This document shows positions 8,214-16,214 of a DNA stretch of 64,000 nucleotides, one piece after another. The translations under genes and the position numbers were made by a program. The notes below the pieces were generated by a model. That model worked only from the letters and a program-made list of their open reading frames with translations. It made no database searches and was not told where the DNA came from. This stretch comes from Pseudidiomarina insulisalsae. Lineage in GTDB: Bacteria > Pseudomonadota > Gammaproteobacteria > Enterobacterales > Alteromonadaceae. Positions within the stretch are counted from its first letter, which is position 1; every line of letters starts with the position of its first letter. The stretch is taken from contig NZ_PIPY01000003.1 in NCBI RefSeq assembly GCF_003987065.1, forward strand, positions 1 through 64,000, written 5' to 3'.

Positions 8214-9862
8214 TGCGGATTGCAACACTTTTAGCGGCAAGTTTGCTGCTGGCGGGCTGTGCCCATCAACCGGAACGCTCGCCCGCAGAGGCACATCAGG
8301 CGTTGAACCAGGGCCAAAAGACAAAACCCACTGAGCGACCACCGCTACCAGAGTCAGTGCAGGCCACTTTGCGGCCTAATGCTCTGGTTACCGCGCAAGT
8401 CAGCGAACAGTTATTGGCGGAGCCACGGTTTTCAGTGAACGCCAATGGTATTCCGGCACAGGAGTTTTTCGCCGGGCTGGCCTCTGACTCACCCTATAAT
8501 ATTGTCGTGCATCCGGACGTAAGCGGCCAAATTACAGTCAGCCTTAAAGAAGTGACGTTGACCGAAACGATGGAAGTCATCGGCGATATTTATGGCTATG
8601 ATATCCGTAAAGAGAACCGCATGATCCGCGTCTTTCCGGCAGGCTTGCGCACCGAGACTATTGCACTCGACTATCTGTCCCTGCAACGTATGGGGCTGTC
8701 GCAAACCAGCGTCAGTTCCGGTGGAGTAAAAGACAACGATCAGCAAAATGGTCTGTATCGCGGCGCCGGCACCTATAACAACGCACTTCTTGGCAATCAG
8801 GGTGGTCTTGCCGGACAGGGACTGCTACCCGGTAGCGGTTTGAATGGCCTGAACAGCGCCATGCAGACCAACGGCTCTTCCATAGCTACACAATCAGAGA
8901 CCAACCTTTGGGGCGATTTAAAAGAAATCGTGCAGGGCATTGTCGGTGAAGGCAACGGGCGTCGTGTCGTGGTGTCACCCCAGGCAGGCCTGATTACCGT
9001 TACCGCATTACCCGGTGAACTGCGCGCCGCACGAGACTTTTTACGCGCAGCCGAGAGGCGTCTGCAACGTCAAGTGATTCTTGAAGCGCGTATTGTCGAA
9101 GTGGCATTAAACGATGATTACCAGCAGGGCATTAACTGGAGCGATCTGTTTAGTCTCGGTAATGCCAGTGGCAGTATTGGCTTTAGCGGTGGCAGCGTGC
9201 AGGGCACGAATGGCGTGTTTGGTATGTCGCTCGACGTAGGTGACTTCAGCGGCGTGCTGAATCTGCTGCAAGATCAGGGCAATGTGCAGGTACTGTCGAA
9301 CCCGCGGGTGAGCGCGGCGAATAATCAAAAAGCGGTCATTAAAATTGGTGAAGATGAGTATTTCGTGACCGATGTCTCTACAACGACCGTCACCGGAACC
9401 GCGACAACTTCAACGCCAAATATTGAATTAACGCCGTTTTTCTCGGGCATCTCATTAGATATTACACCGCAAATCAGTGACACGGGCGAAGTCATTTTAC
9501 ACGTCCACCCGTCCGTTGTAGAAACCACTGAGCAGAACAAAACCGTGACGCTGAATGAAGAGTCATTTGTGTTACCGCTGGCGCAGAGCAATATTCGTGA
9601 GAGCGATACCATTGTGCGCGCGCGCAACGGCGAGATCGTTGTGCTGGGAGGGTTAATGCAAACCAGCTACACCGACAATGTGTCAAAAGCACCGGTGCTG
9701 GGTGATATTCCGGTGGTCGGCAACTTATTCAAGAACAAGCGTCGCAGTGAACAGAAAAAAGAGCTGGTGATTCTCATTCGACCTATCGTGGTTGGCGTGG
9801 ATACCTGGCAACAGGAGCTGGAGCGTTCCAGCGAGCTACTCAAGCAGTGGTACAACGACTAA
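8213..9862 (+). CDS. mshL: MSHA secretin MshL (outer-membrane lipoprotein)
   Basis: Forms the outer-membrane channel through which the MSHA pilus passes. Seen: a signal peptide with lipobox LLAGC and acylated Cys16, an N-terminal secretin/TonB-type short domain (about residues 75-140), a Gly/Asn/Gln-rich linker (about 175-235), an N-domain, and the C-terminal secretin core with VLSNPRVS and the final VVLGGL, VPVLGDIPVVGNLFK-like signature. Length 549 aa is normal for the family. The start overlaps the mshK stop. Confidence 0.94.
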   Translation: MRIATLLAASLLLAGCAHQPERSPAEAHQALNQGQKTKPTERPPLPESVQATLRPNALVTAQVSEQLLAEPRFSVNANGIPAQEFFAGLASDSPYNIVVHPDVSGQITVSLKEVTLTETMEVIGDIYGYDIRKENRMIRVFPAGLRTETIALDYLSLQRMGLSQTSVSSGGVKDNDQQNGLYRGAGTYNNALLGNQGGLAGQGLLPGSGLNGLNSAMQTNGSSIATQSETNLWGDLKEIVQGIVGEGNGRRVVVSPQAGLITVTALPGELRAARDFLRAAERRLQRQVILEARIVEVALNDDYQQGINWSDLFSLGNASGSIGFSGGSVQGTNGVFGMSLDVGDFSGVLNLLQDQGNVQVLSNPRVSAANNQKAVIKIGEDEYFVTDVSTTTVTGTATTSTPNIELTPFFSGISLDITPQISDTGEVILHVHPSVVETTEQNKTVTLNEESFVLPLAQSNIRESDTIVRARNGEIVVLGGLMQTSYTDNVSKAPVLGDIPVVGNLFKNKRRSEQKKELVILIRPIVVGVDTWQQELERSSELLKQWYND

Positions 9863-9872
9863 AGAGTAAGGC

Positions 9873-10790
9873 ATGTATCAAGCGCACTTTGGACTGACAG
9901 AGCTTCCTTTTACCCTGACTCCGAATACCAGTTTCTACTGTGATCTCGAGAGTCATAAGGCGGCTTTTGAAGTGCTGGTGACCGCACTTGAGGCGGGCGA
10001 AGGGTTCATTAAAGTGGTGGGCGAGGTCGGCACTGGCAAAACACTGCTCTGCCGCAAGCTGCTCAATGAGCTGCCGGAGCGCTACGTGACTGCTTACATT
10101 CCGAACCCCTATCTGGAGCCACGCGAAATGCGTGCCCACATTGCCCGGGAGTTTCAGGTACCACAACCGGCAGAGCAAAGTGAGCAGTTACTTACCCAAG
10201 CCATTCAGGAGCGTCTGGTCGAGATCAGCCGCGCCGGTAAACTGGCGGTCATCATTGTCGATGAAGCTCAGGCGCTGCCAACGGAAACTCTGGAAGCATT
10301 GCGCCTGGTGTCTAATTTAGAGACCGAGTCACGCAAACTGCTACACATTGTTTTATTTGGTCAGCCGGAACTGGATGAGCGACTGGCAACCCGTGAACAT
10401 CGCCAGCTGCGTCAGCGCATTACCTTCAGTTATACCCTGCAGGCGATGACCCTTCCTGAGATGGCTCGTTATATTTCGCACCGTCTGCATATTGCCGGAT
10501 ACGAAGGCCCGCCGCTGTTCTCAGCACGGGTGGTGCGGTTATTACATCAGGGCAGTCGTGGCGTGCCACGACTGGTTAATATTTTATGTCATAAGGTCTT
10601 ACTGCTGTGCTATGGCGAGGGAGTTCATCGCGTGCAACCAAGCCACGTGCGTTTTGCGGTAGCTGACACTGAAGACGTCACACTGTCCGGGCGCTTGCGC
10701 TGGTGGTGGGCTGCTGCAGCTGTTTTGACCGCCATCGCTGTAGCCTGGTGGTCCTGGCAGCAAGGTTGGTTAGCGGAGTATCTGGTATGA
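9873..10790 (+). CDS. mshM: MSHA biogenesis ATPase MshM (ExeA/GspA-like)
   Basis: A 305-residue AAA ATPase of the ExeA family, thought to help the secretin insert or assemble. Seen: Walker A GEVGTGKT at residues 50-57, Walker B VIIVDEAQ near 126-133, and a single C-terminal membrane helix rich in Trp (about 278-298). The family usually couples an ATPase to a periplasmic peptidoglycan-binding part; here the protein ends soon after the helix, and the periplasmic partner is probably MshN. It overlaps mshN by 4 bases. Confidence 0.9.
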   Translation: MYQAHFGLTELPFTLTPNTSFYCDLESHKAAFEVLVTALEAGEGFIKVVGEVGTGKTLLCRKLLNELPERYVTAYIPNPYLEPREMRAHIAREFQVPQPAEQSEQLLTQAIQERLVEISRAGKLAVIIVDEAQALPTETLEALRLVSNLETESRKLLHIVLFGQPELDERLATREHRQLRQRITFSYTLQAMTLPEMARYISHRLHIAGYEGPPLFSARVVRLLHQGSRGVPRLVNILCHKVLLLCYGEGVHRVQPSHVRFAVADTEDVTLSGRLRWWWAAAAVLTAIAVAWWSWQQGWLAEYLV

Positions 10791-11845
10791 GTGTGATCAA
10801 CCGTATGTTGCGAGATCTCGACAAGCGTCAGCAGCAGGAACCTAAGTCGAGCTATACCCCGGCTGCCGCAGCGCCAACGCCCTTCCCGTGGGGCTGGATT
10901 CTGGGGGCTTTTGTGATTGCCGCAATCAGCGTAGTGGCGGTGATGGTAATTTGGCAATGGGCCAGCGACACCGAAGTGCAACAGCAAGCAGAACAGGTGA
11001 CACCGCAACCGGTTCAGGTTAGCGAAACAGCCGATGTTGCAGATACGCCGGCGACCGTAGATGTGACGCCACCAGCACCGGCCGCAACACAGCCACAGCG
11101 ACGGATGCAGCCCGAGCCTGTCGCAGCAGAACAAGCGCCGGCATCATCAGCGCCAGAGCCAGCATCACCAGATCCGGAGCCGACACCACCAGAGCCGGAG
11201 TTAGCAACGGCAGAAGTTGTCGATGACACCACTGCAACGCAGCAGATGGCAGTAGAGCGGGTGGAACTGACTGCCGCAGAACTGGCCGAAGTGAAACTGA
11301 AGCAGGCCCGGGAAGCGTTGCAAAAGGGCCAGCGCGAGCGCGCCGCCAGCTTGTTCGAACAAGTGATTGCCCTGGCGCCGGATCATGTCGCCGCGCGCAG
11401 TGAACTGGCGGCTTACTGGTATGGTCGCGGTCAGATTGCTGCTGCGCTTGCCGTGCTGGAGCAGGGCCTTGCCGCACAGCCGACCCAAAGTCGCTGGCAA
11501 TTACTCTATGCGCGTATTTTGCTTGAGGGCGGTGCCTATCAACAAGCCTATCAGGCACTGGCCACGATCGACCTTAGTAGCGCACAAGCGAACGATTTAT
11601 TGCAGTTGCGGGCCACCGCGGCAAATCAGCTGGGCTTGTTTGCTGAAGCGGCAACGGACTATCAGGCCTTGGCAGAGCGCACTGAAGAAGCGCGTTGGTG
11701 GCTGGCAGCTGCCGTCGCTTACGAAGATGCCAACGCCCGCGACGCCGCGCTTGAAGCTTATCAGCAAGCCTTGCAGCGAGGCGGCCTGAATCAGGACGCG
11801 CGCCGCTACGCTGAGCAGCGAATCAATTATTTAGGAGACCTGTAA
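10787..11845 (+). CDS. mshN: MSHA biogenesis protein MshN (TPR protein)
   Basis: 352 residues from the ATG at 10787, which overlaps the mshM stop; an upstream in-frame start at 10703 would only read mshM sequence in another frame. The N-terminus MSVINRMLRDLDKR is typical of MshN. A membrane helix follows (about 33-57), then a long Pro/Glu/Ala-rich periplasmic linker (about 60-150) and tetratricopeptide-type helices (about 160-350). It probably works with MshM at the envelope. The linker is repetitive in composition (PEP/PP motifs). Confidence 0.88.
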   Translation: MSVINRMLRDLDKRQQQEPKSSYTPAAAAPTPFPWGWILGAFVIAAISVVAVMVIWQWASDTEVQQQAEQVTPQPVQVSETADVADTPATVDVTPPAPAATQPQRRMQPEPVAAEQAPASSAPEPASPDPEPTPPEPELATAEVVDDTTATQQMAVERVELTAAELAEVKLKQAREALQKGQRERAASLFEQVIALAPDHVAARSELAAYWYGRGQIAAALAVLEQGLAAQPTQSRWQLLYARILLEGGAYQQAYQALATIDLSSAQANDLLQLRATAANQLGLFAEAATDYQALAERTEEARWWLAAAVAYEDANARDAALEAYQQALQRGGLNQDARRYAEQRINYLGDL

Positions 11846-11847
11846 CA

Positions 11848-13608
11848 ATGCGACCGCGATTAAAGATGCGCCTCGGGGACCTGCTGGTTCAAGAGGATAT
11901 TATCAGCGAACAGCAATTGCAGCAGGCGTTGGAAGATCAGCGTCGCAACGGTCGCAAACTGGGTGTTACACTGGTCGATCTGGGCTTTATTTCAGAGCAG
12001 GAACTGCTTGAATTTCTCGCCCGTCAGTTAAACATTCCTTTCATTGAACTGAGCGATCGCAAGATTGCTGATGACGTGGTGAATCTGTTGCCAGAAGTAC
12101 AGGCGCGGCGGCATCGCGCCCTGGTGGTCGAGGCCGATGACGAAGAAGCACTGGTCGCAATGAGTGACCCGGCCGATCTGACCGCAGTGGATGCGATTAG
12201 CCAGTATCTACAGCCGCGTCAGATAAAGCTTGCGGTTGCGCCTGATCATGAGTTGTTGGAAGCCTTTGATAACCTGTACCGGCGCACGAAAGACATCGCG
12301 CAATTTGCCAGTCAGTTGCAAACCGAATATGCCCGTGACGAAGCGGTGGATATTGCGGCTTTGTCGCTCGAAGATGATACCGATGACGCAACCGTTGCAA
12401 AGCTATTGCAGTCAATTTTCGCCGATGCAGTGCAAGTGCGAGCCTCCGATATTCATATTGAGCCTGACGACCGCGCGTTGCGCATCCGCATGCGGGTCGA
12501 TGGCGTGTTGCAGGAAAACGTACTGAACGAAACCACCATCGCCAGCGCCCTGGTGTTACGACTCAAACTGATGGCGGGCCTGGATATTTCAGAAAAGCGC
12601 ATTCCTCAGGACGGGCGTTTCCATATTAACGTGCGAGATCACGCCATTGACGTGCGGATGTCGACCATGCCAGTGCAATATGGTGAGTCATGCGTGATGC
12701 GTCTGCTTGACCAGTCTGCCGGGGTACTCGAGTTAGAGCAGACCGGTTTGCCGGAGCACCTGTTAAAGCGCGTCCGTAATCTTATTCATAAGCCCTACGG
12801 TATGTTAATCGTCACCGGGCCAACAGGCTCGGGTAAAACCACAACGCTTTACGGCGTATTAAATGAGCTGAATAAGGCCGAGAAAAAAATTATTACCGTG
12901 GAAGACCCGGTGGAGTACCGCCTGCCGCGTATCTCGCAGGTGCAGGTGAACAGTAAAATAGGACTAAGTTTCTCCCGCGTACTGCGCACCACGTTACGTC
13001 AGGATCCCGACATTATCATGGTGGGCGAGATGCGTGATGGCGAGACTGTTGAAATCGGCTTACGTGGCTCGATCACCGGTCACCTGGTATTAACCACCCT
13101 GCACACCAATGACTCTATTACCAGTGCCCTGCGGCTGATTGATATGGGCGCAGCCCCTTATCTGGTGGGCGCGGCGGTAAGAGGCGTGCTGGCGCAGCGG
13201 CTGATACGTAAAGTCTGCGACAACTGTAAGGTGAGTGATGAGGTTGAGCCGGGTGACCTGACCTTGTTACGCCGTATGTCATCGGAAGTACCTGAAGACG
13301 GTAGCGGTTTTGTACGGGGTAAAGGTTGCCGCAACTGTAATCACACCGGCTATAAAGGCCGCATCGGGGTGTTTGAGCTGCTGGAACTCAACGAAGAAAT
13401 GGTCAATGCCCTGCGTGACGCCAATATGCGGGAGTTTGCCGCAGCGGCGCGCAACTCGCAGCATTTCCGCCCGTTGGCGTTGGCGGCGCTTGATTATGCA
13501 CGGGAAGGTGTAACCAGCGTTGACGAAGTATTATTCCTGGCAGAAACCGTGGAAGAGGAAGAGCTTAAGGGCACGCTGACTGAAGACGCGGAGGACGCCC
13601 ATGGCTGA
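11848..13608 (+). CDS. mshE: MSHA pilus extension ATPase MshE
   Basis: GspE/PilB-type hexameric ATPase that powers MSHA pilus extension (586 aa). The N-terminal MshEN region carries two copies of the c-di-GMP-binding motif described for Vibrio MshE: residues 8-31 (RLGDLLVQED...) and 37-60 (KLGVTLVDLG...). The second is complete; the first has Asp17 where the motif has Gly. Walker A GPTGSGKT lies at 324-331, followed by Asp box, Walker B (IIMVGEMRD) and His box (TTLHTND). Two CxxC pairs (CDNC and CRNC) near residue 456-494 form the usual zinc site. ATP-driven pilus extension is thus probably gated by c-di-GMP. It overlaps mshG by 8 bases. Confidence 0.96.
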   Translation: MRPRLKMRLGDLLVQEDIISEQQLQQALEDQRRNGRKLGVTLVDLGFISEQELLEFLARQLNIPFIELSDRKIADDVVNLLPEVQARRHRALVVEADDEEALVAMSDPADLTAVDAISQYLQPRQIKLAVAPDHELLEAFDNLYRRTKDIAQFASQLQTEYARDEAVDIAALSLEDDTDDATVAKLLQSIFADAVQVRASDIHIEPDDRALRIRMRVDGVLQENVLNETTIASALVLRLKLMAGLDISEKRIPQDGRFHINVRDHAIDVRMSTMPVQYGESCVMRLLDQSAGVLELEQTGLPEHLLKRVRNLIHKPYGMLIVTGPTGSGKTTTLYGVLNELNKAEKKIITVEDPVEYRLPRISQVQVNSKIGLSFSRVLRTTLRQDPDIIMVGEMRDGETVEIGLRGSITGHLVLTTLHTNDSITSALRLIDMGAAPYLVGAAVRGVLAQRLIRKVCDNCKVSDEVEPGDLTLLRRMSSEVPEDGSGFVRGKGCRNCNHTGYKGRIGVFELLELNEEMVNALRDANMREFAAAARNSQHFRPLALAALDYAREGVTSVDEVLFLAETVEEEELKGTLTEDAEDAHG

Positions 13609-14821
13609 GTATGACTATCGTGGTCGTGACGCTGCCGGTGAGCTGGTGACCGGGGCGCTGGAGGCGAATTCCGAGCGCGCCGCGGCAGATACGCTGATCC
13701 GGCGCGGGGTAACACCGCTGGCAATTCAGTTGCGTACCGCGGGTGACGAATCCACACCGTCATTTCGTTGGTTTGAGGACAAGATTACCCTTGATGATCT
13801 GATTGTCTTCACCCGACAGATGTACTCACTGACCAAAGCTGGTATTCCGCTGTTGCGCGCAATTGAAGGTCTGGCTGAGAATAGTCCGAAGAGGCGCATG
13901 CGTGTTGTGCTGGGGGATGTGGTCGAGCAACTTGAGCGGGGCCGCGAGCTGTCTTCTGCGTTGAGTCTGCATCCGAACGTTTTTCCGCGGTTGCTGGTGG
14001 CGGTAGTTCATGTAGGTGAAAATACCGGACAACTTGAGGAAGCGTTCGAGCAGCTTTCGATGTATTTCAGTAAGGAGCAGGAGACCCGCAAACAGGTCAA
14101 ATCAGCATTGCGCTACCCAATGTTTATTATTTCAGCCTTGGTTATCGCAATGTTTATTTTAAATATCTGGGTGATACCCACGTTCGCCCGGATGTTTGAG
14201 CAATTTAACGCTGAGCTGCCATTACCGACCCGTATTCTGATTGGTGTGTCAGATTTTTTTGTCAGCTGGTGGCCTTTATTACTGCTGGCAATCGGCGCTG
14301 CGCTGGTCGGTGTTAAACGCTTCAAAGACAGTGAGCAGGGCCGGCGGCGATGGGATCGCTGGAAGACACGTATACCAATTTTTGGTGACATTGTCTTACG
14401 CAGCTTGCTCTCAAGGTTTTCCCGCAGTTTCGCGGTCATGTTGCGTGCCGGTGTGCCGCTCACCCAGTCACTGCATCTGGTCGCCGACGCGGTCGATAAC
14501 GTCTGGATGCATGACCGCATTGAAGAGATGCGCCGCACCATCGAAAAAGGTGAAGGCCTGACCCGCGCGGCACAGGGCACCGAGTTGTTCACCCCACTGG
14601 TGATGCAGATGATCAGCGTCGGCGAAGAGACCGGCCGCGTCGACGAGTTGCTCAACGAGGTCGCGGATTACTATGAGCGTGAAGTGGATTACGACCTGAA
14701 AAGTCTCACAGCACGCATTGAACCCATTATGCTGGTCCTTGTCGCTATTATGGTTGCGATTATGGCACTGGGTATATTTACGCCAATGTGGGGTATGATG
14801 GACGCATACAGAGGGCGCTAG
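13601..14821 (+). CDS. mshG: MSHA inner-membrane platform protein MshG (PilC/GspF-like)
   Basis: Polytopic core protein on which prepilins are assembled, turned by the MshE ATPase. The 406 residues show the duplicated GspF domain: a first cytoplasmic bundle (about 70-190), two hydrophobic segments (about 170-195 and 222-245), a second bundle (about 270-380) and a C-terminal membrane helix (about 378-400). An N-terminal YDYRGRDAAG segment is typical of the family. In Vibrio, mshF follows mshG; here the next gene is the MshB-like prepilin and no mshF is visible. Confidence 0.94.
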   Translation: MAEYDYRGRDAAGELVTGALEANSERAAADTLIRRGVTPLAIQLRTAGDESTPSFRWFEDKITLDDLIVFTRQMYSLTKAGIPLLRAIEGLAENSPKRRMRVVLGDVVEQLERGRELSSALSLHPNVFPRLLVAVVHVGENTGQLEEAFEQLSMYFSKEQETRKQVKSALRYPMFIISALVIAMFILNIWVIPTFARMFEQFNAELPLPTRILIGVSDFFVSWWPLLLLAIGAALVGVKRFKDSEQGRRRWDRWKTRIPIFGDIVLRSLLSRFSRSFAVMLRAGVPLTQSLHLVADAVDNVWMHDRIEEMRRTIEKGEGLTRAAQGTELFTPLVMQMISVGEETGRVDELLNEVADYYEREVDYDLKSLTARIEPIMLVLVAIMVAIMALGIFTPMWGMMDAYRGR

Positions 14822-14877
14822 ACATGCACAATAAAATAATGAAAACTAACCCTGAACACTGCAAAGAGGACGTGATT

Positions 14878-15474
14878 ATGAATGCCGAGCAAGCACAGCA
14901 TCAGCGCGGCTTTACCCTGATTGAGCTGATCATCGTGATTGTCATTTTAGGGCTGTTGGCGGCGTCGGCATTGCCACGCTTTACCAGTGTCACCGCCGAT
15001 GCTGAAGACGCCGCGCTTGAAGGTGTCGCCGGCGGTTATGCCAGCGCCGTGAGCCTGGTGCGCGCAGAATGGGAGCTGCGTGGCCGACCCAAAGGTAATA
15101 TTGATGGCTCAGGTGCAGTGATCGTTATGGACGGTGTGCCCGTAAACGTGGATGGCAATACCGGTTATCCGGTCAGCGGTAATACCAATCCCGCTGCCCA
15201 TGATCAGAACATGAGCAGTGAAGACTGTCGCACATTAATGCAGGCTATTTTGCAGGGCGCCCCCACCGCGACCACCAATTACGCGTTGCTGGGGGAAAAT
15301 CGCTATTACGTGACCCGCGAAAATAATGGCACCAACGATATTTGTGTGTATTATCTGGCCAATACCATTAAGAATCTGAATGCCGCACCGGCCGGTAACG
15401 ATTATTTAAGTGTGGGGAATGCTTTTGTGTATAATCCGCGCACCGGTGGCGTGAGCATTTTTAGTAATAATTAA
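14878..15474 (+). CDS. mshB: MSHA prepilin-like protein MshB
   Basis: A type IV prepilin-like protein (198 aa). The ATG at 14878 is preceded by GAGG at a good distance and gives an 11-residue leader ending in Gly before FTLIEL, the PilD cleavage site with Glu at +5, then the conserved hydrophobic helix. Upstream in-frame starts (14788, 14824, 14839) would give an overlong leader. Two cysteines (in SEDCRTL and NDICVYY) probably form a disulfide loop. Order (after mshG, before mshA) argues for MshB, a minor pilin; it is larger than the MshA major pilin next to it. Confidence 0.85.
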   Translation: MNAEQAQHQRGFTLIELIIVIVILGLLAASALPRFTSVTADAEDAALEGVAGGYASAVSLVRAEWELRGRPKGNIDGSGAVIVMDGVPVNVDGNTGYPVSGNTNPAAHDQNMSSEDCRTLMQAILQGAPTATTNYALLGENRYYVTRENNGTNDICVYYLANTIKNLNAAPAGNDYLSVGNAFVYNPRTGGVSIFSNN

Positions 15475-15561
15475 TCGTTGAATTCGCATGCAGCTGATTT
15501 GCCAAACAAAAACATTACAGAAGTGCTTGCTAAAAAGCGGCAAGAAATTCTCCGATGGTTT

Positions 15562-15570
15562 TGTTATATT
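15562..15570 (+). promoter_or_regulatory. Extended -10 promoter for mshA
   Basis: TGTTATATT matches an extended -10 (TGn plus TATATT) about 90 bases before mshA, in the only sizeable gap of the plus-strand pilus operon (15475-15659). No good -35 is seen. A separate promoter would allow the major pilin to be made in excess over assembly proteins. A strong AGGGAGAGG ribosome binding site precedes the mshA ATG. Confidence 0.5.
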
Positions 15571-15659
15571 CAGCTCTACAATAAAGCAGAGACGCGGATA
15601 AGCAGTTTTTGGTTTGAGTAGTTTCGGGTTGTTATTTTTTTTATTAGGGAGAGGTTCAT

Positions 15660-16145
15660 ATGAAACGCCAACAAGGTTTTACATTAATTGAGCTGATTAT
15701 TGTGATTGTCGTGCTGGGCATCCTGGCAGTAACAGCGGCTCCGCAATTTATCAATTTTTCTTCTGATGCACGTGAGTCAACCGTGAAAGGTGCTCAGGCT
15801 TCAATTCAGGGTGCAATGCAACTGGTCTACGCGCGTAGTCTTGTAAATGGTACCGAAGATCTGTCTGGCCAGACGGTGAGCACTGAGGGTGGCGATGTTG
15901 ATGTCGAATTTGGTTATCCTGCCGCTGCTGTAGGTGGCATTGATGAGGCCGCAGGATTAAGCTCTGCTGACTGGACGCGTTATGATAGCACGGATTCAGG
16001 CGATCTTACTGCTAACCAGGCCGCATTTGCTCCGGAAGGCACGACCCCGTCTTTTGATGGCACTGACAGCTGCCACGTGCTGTATACAGAAGCAGCTAAT
16101 GCAGATACCGCCGCAACAGTTTCAGTAAACGTCGCTGGTTGCTAA
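15660..16145 (+). CDS. mshA: MSHA major pilin MshA
   Basis: Major subunit of the MSHA pilus (161 aa). A six-residue leader MKRQQG precedes FTLIEL (Glu at +5), so PilD would cleave and methylate it; the helix is followed by a polar globular domain. Two cysteines, one in DSCHV and one at the very C-terminus, can close the usual D-region disulfide loop. It sits behind its own candidate promoter and strong ribosome binding site and ahead of a strong terminator, as expected for the most abundant subunit. Which of the two adjacent prepilins is the major pilin is inferred from order, promoter and size. Confidence 0.88.
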   Translation: MKRQQGFTLIELIIVIVVLGILAVTAAPQFINFSSDARESTVKGAQASIQGAMQLVYARSLVNGTEDLSGQTVSTEGGDVDVEFGYPAAAVGGIDEAAGLSSADWTRYDSTDSGDLTANQAAFAPEGTTPSFDGTDSCHVLYTEAANADTAATVSVNVAGC

Positions 16146-16170
16146 GAAAAGCACGCACTAAGCAAAATTA

Positions 16171-16198
16171 AAAAGGCGCTCCGAGAGCGCCTTTTTTA
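16171..16198. terminator. Bidirectional terminator between mshA and mshQ
   Basis: Six-bp G/C stem (16175-16180 with 16186-16191), five-base loop, six T residues on the plus side and an A run on the other, so it can end both mshA (plus) and the convergent mshQ (minus) transcripts. Confidence 0.85.
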
Positions 16199-16214
16199 TA
16201 CCTTTACGTGTCAG

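Noticed and set aside
9840-10178. Antisense open frames over 100 codons in the msh region (also at 11019-11558 and 14113-14655)
   Set aside because: They lie opposite well-recognised genes, have no ribosome binding sites or family features, and reflect the base composition of the coding strand.
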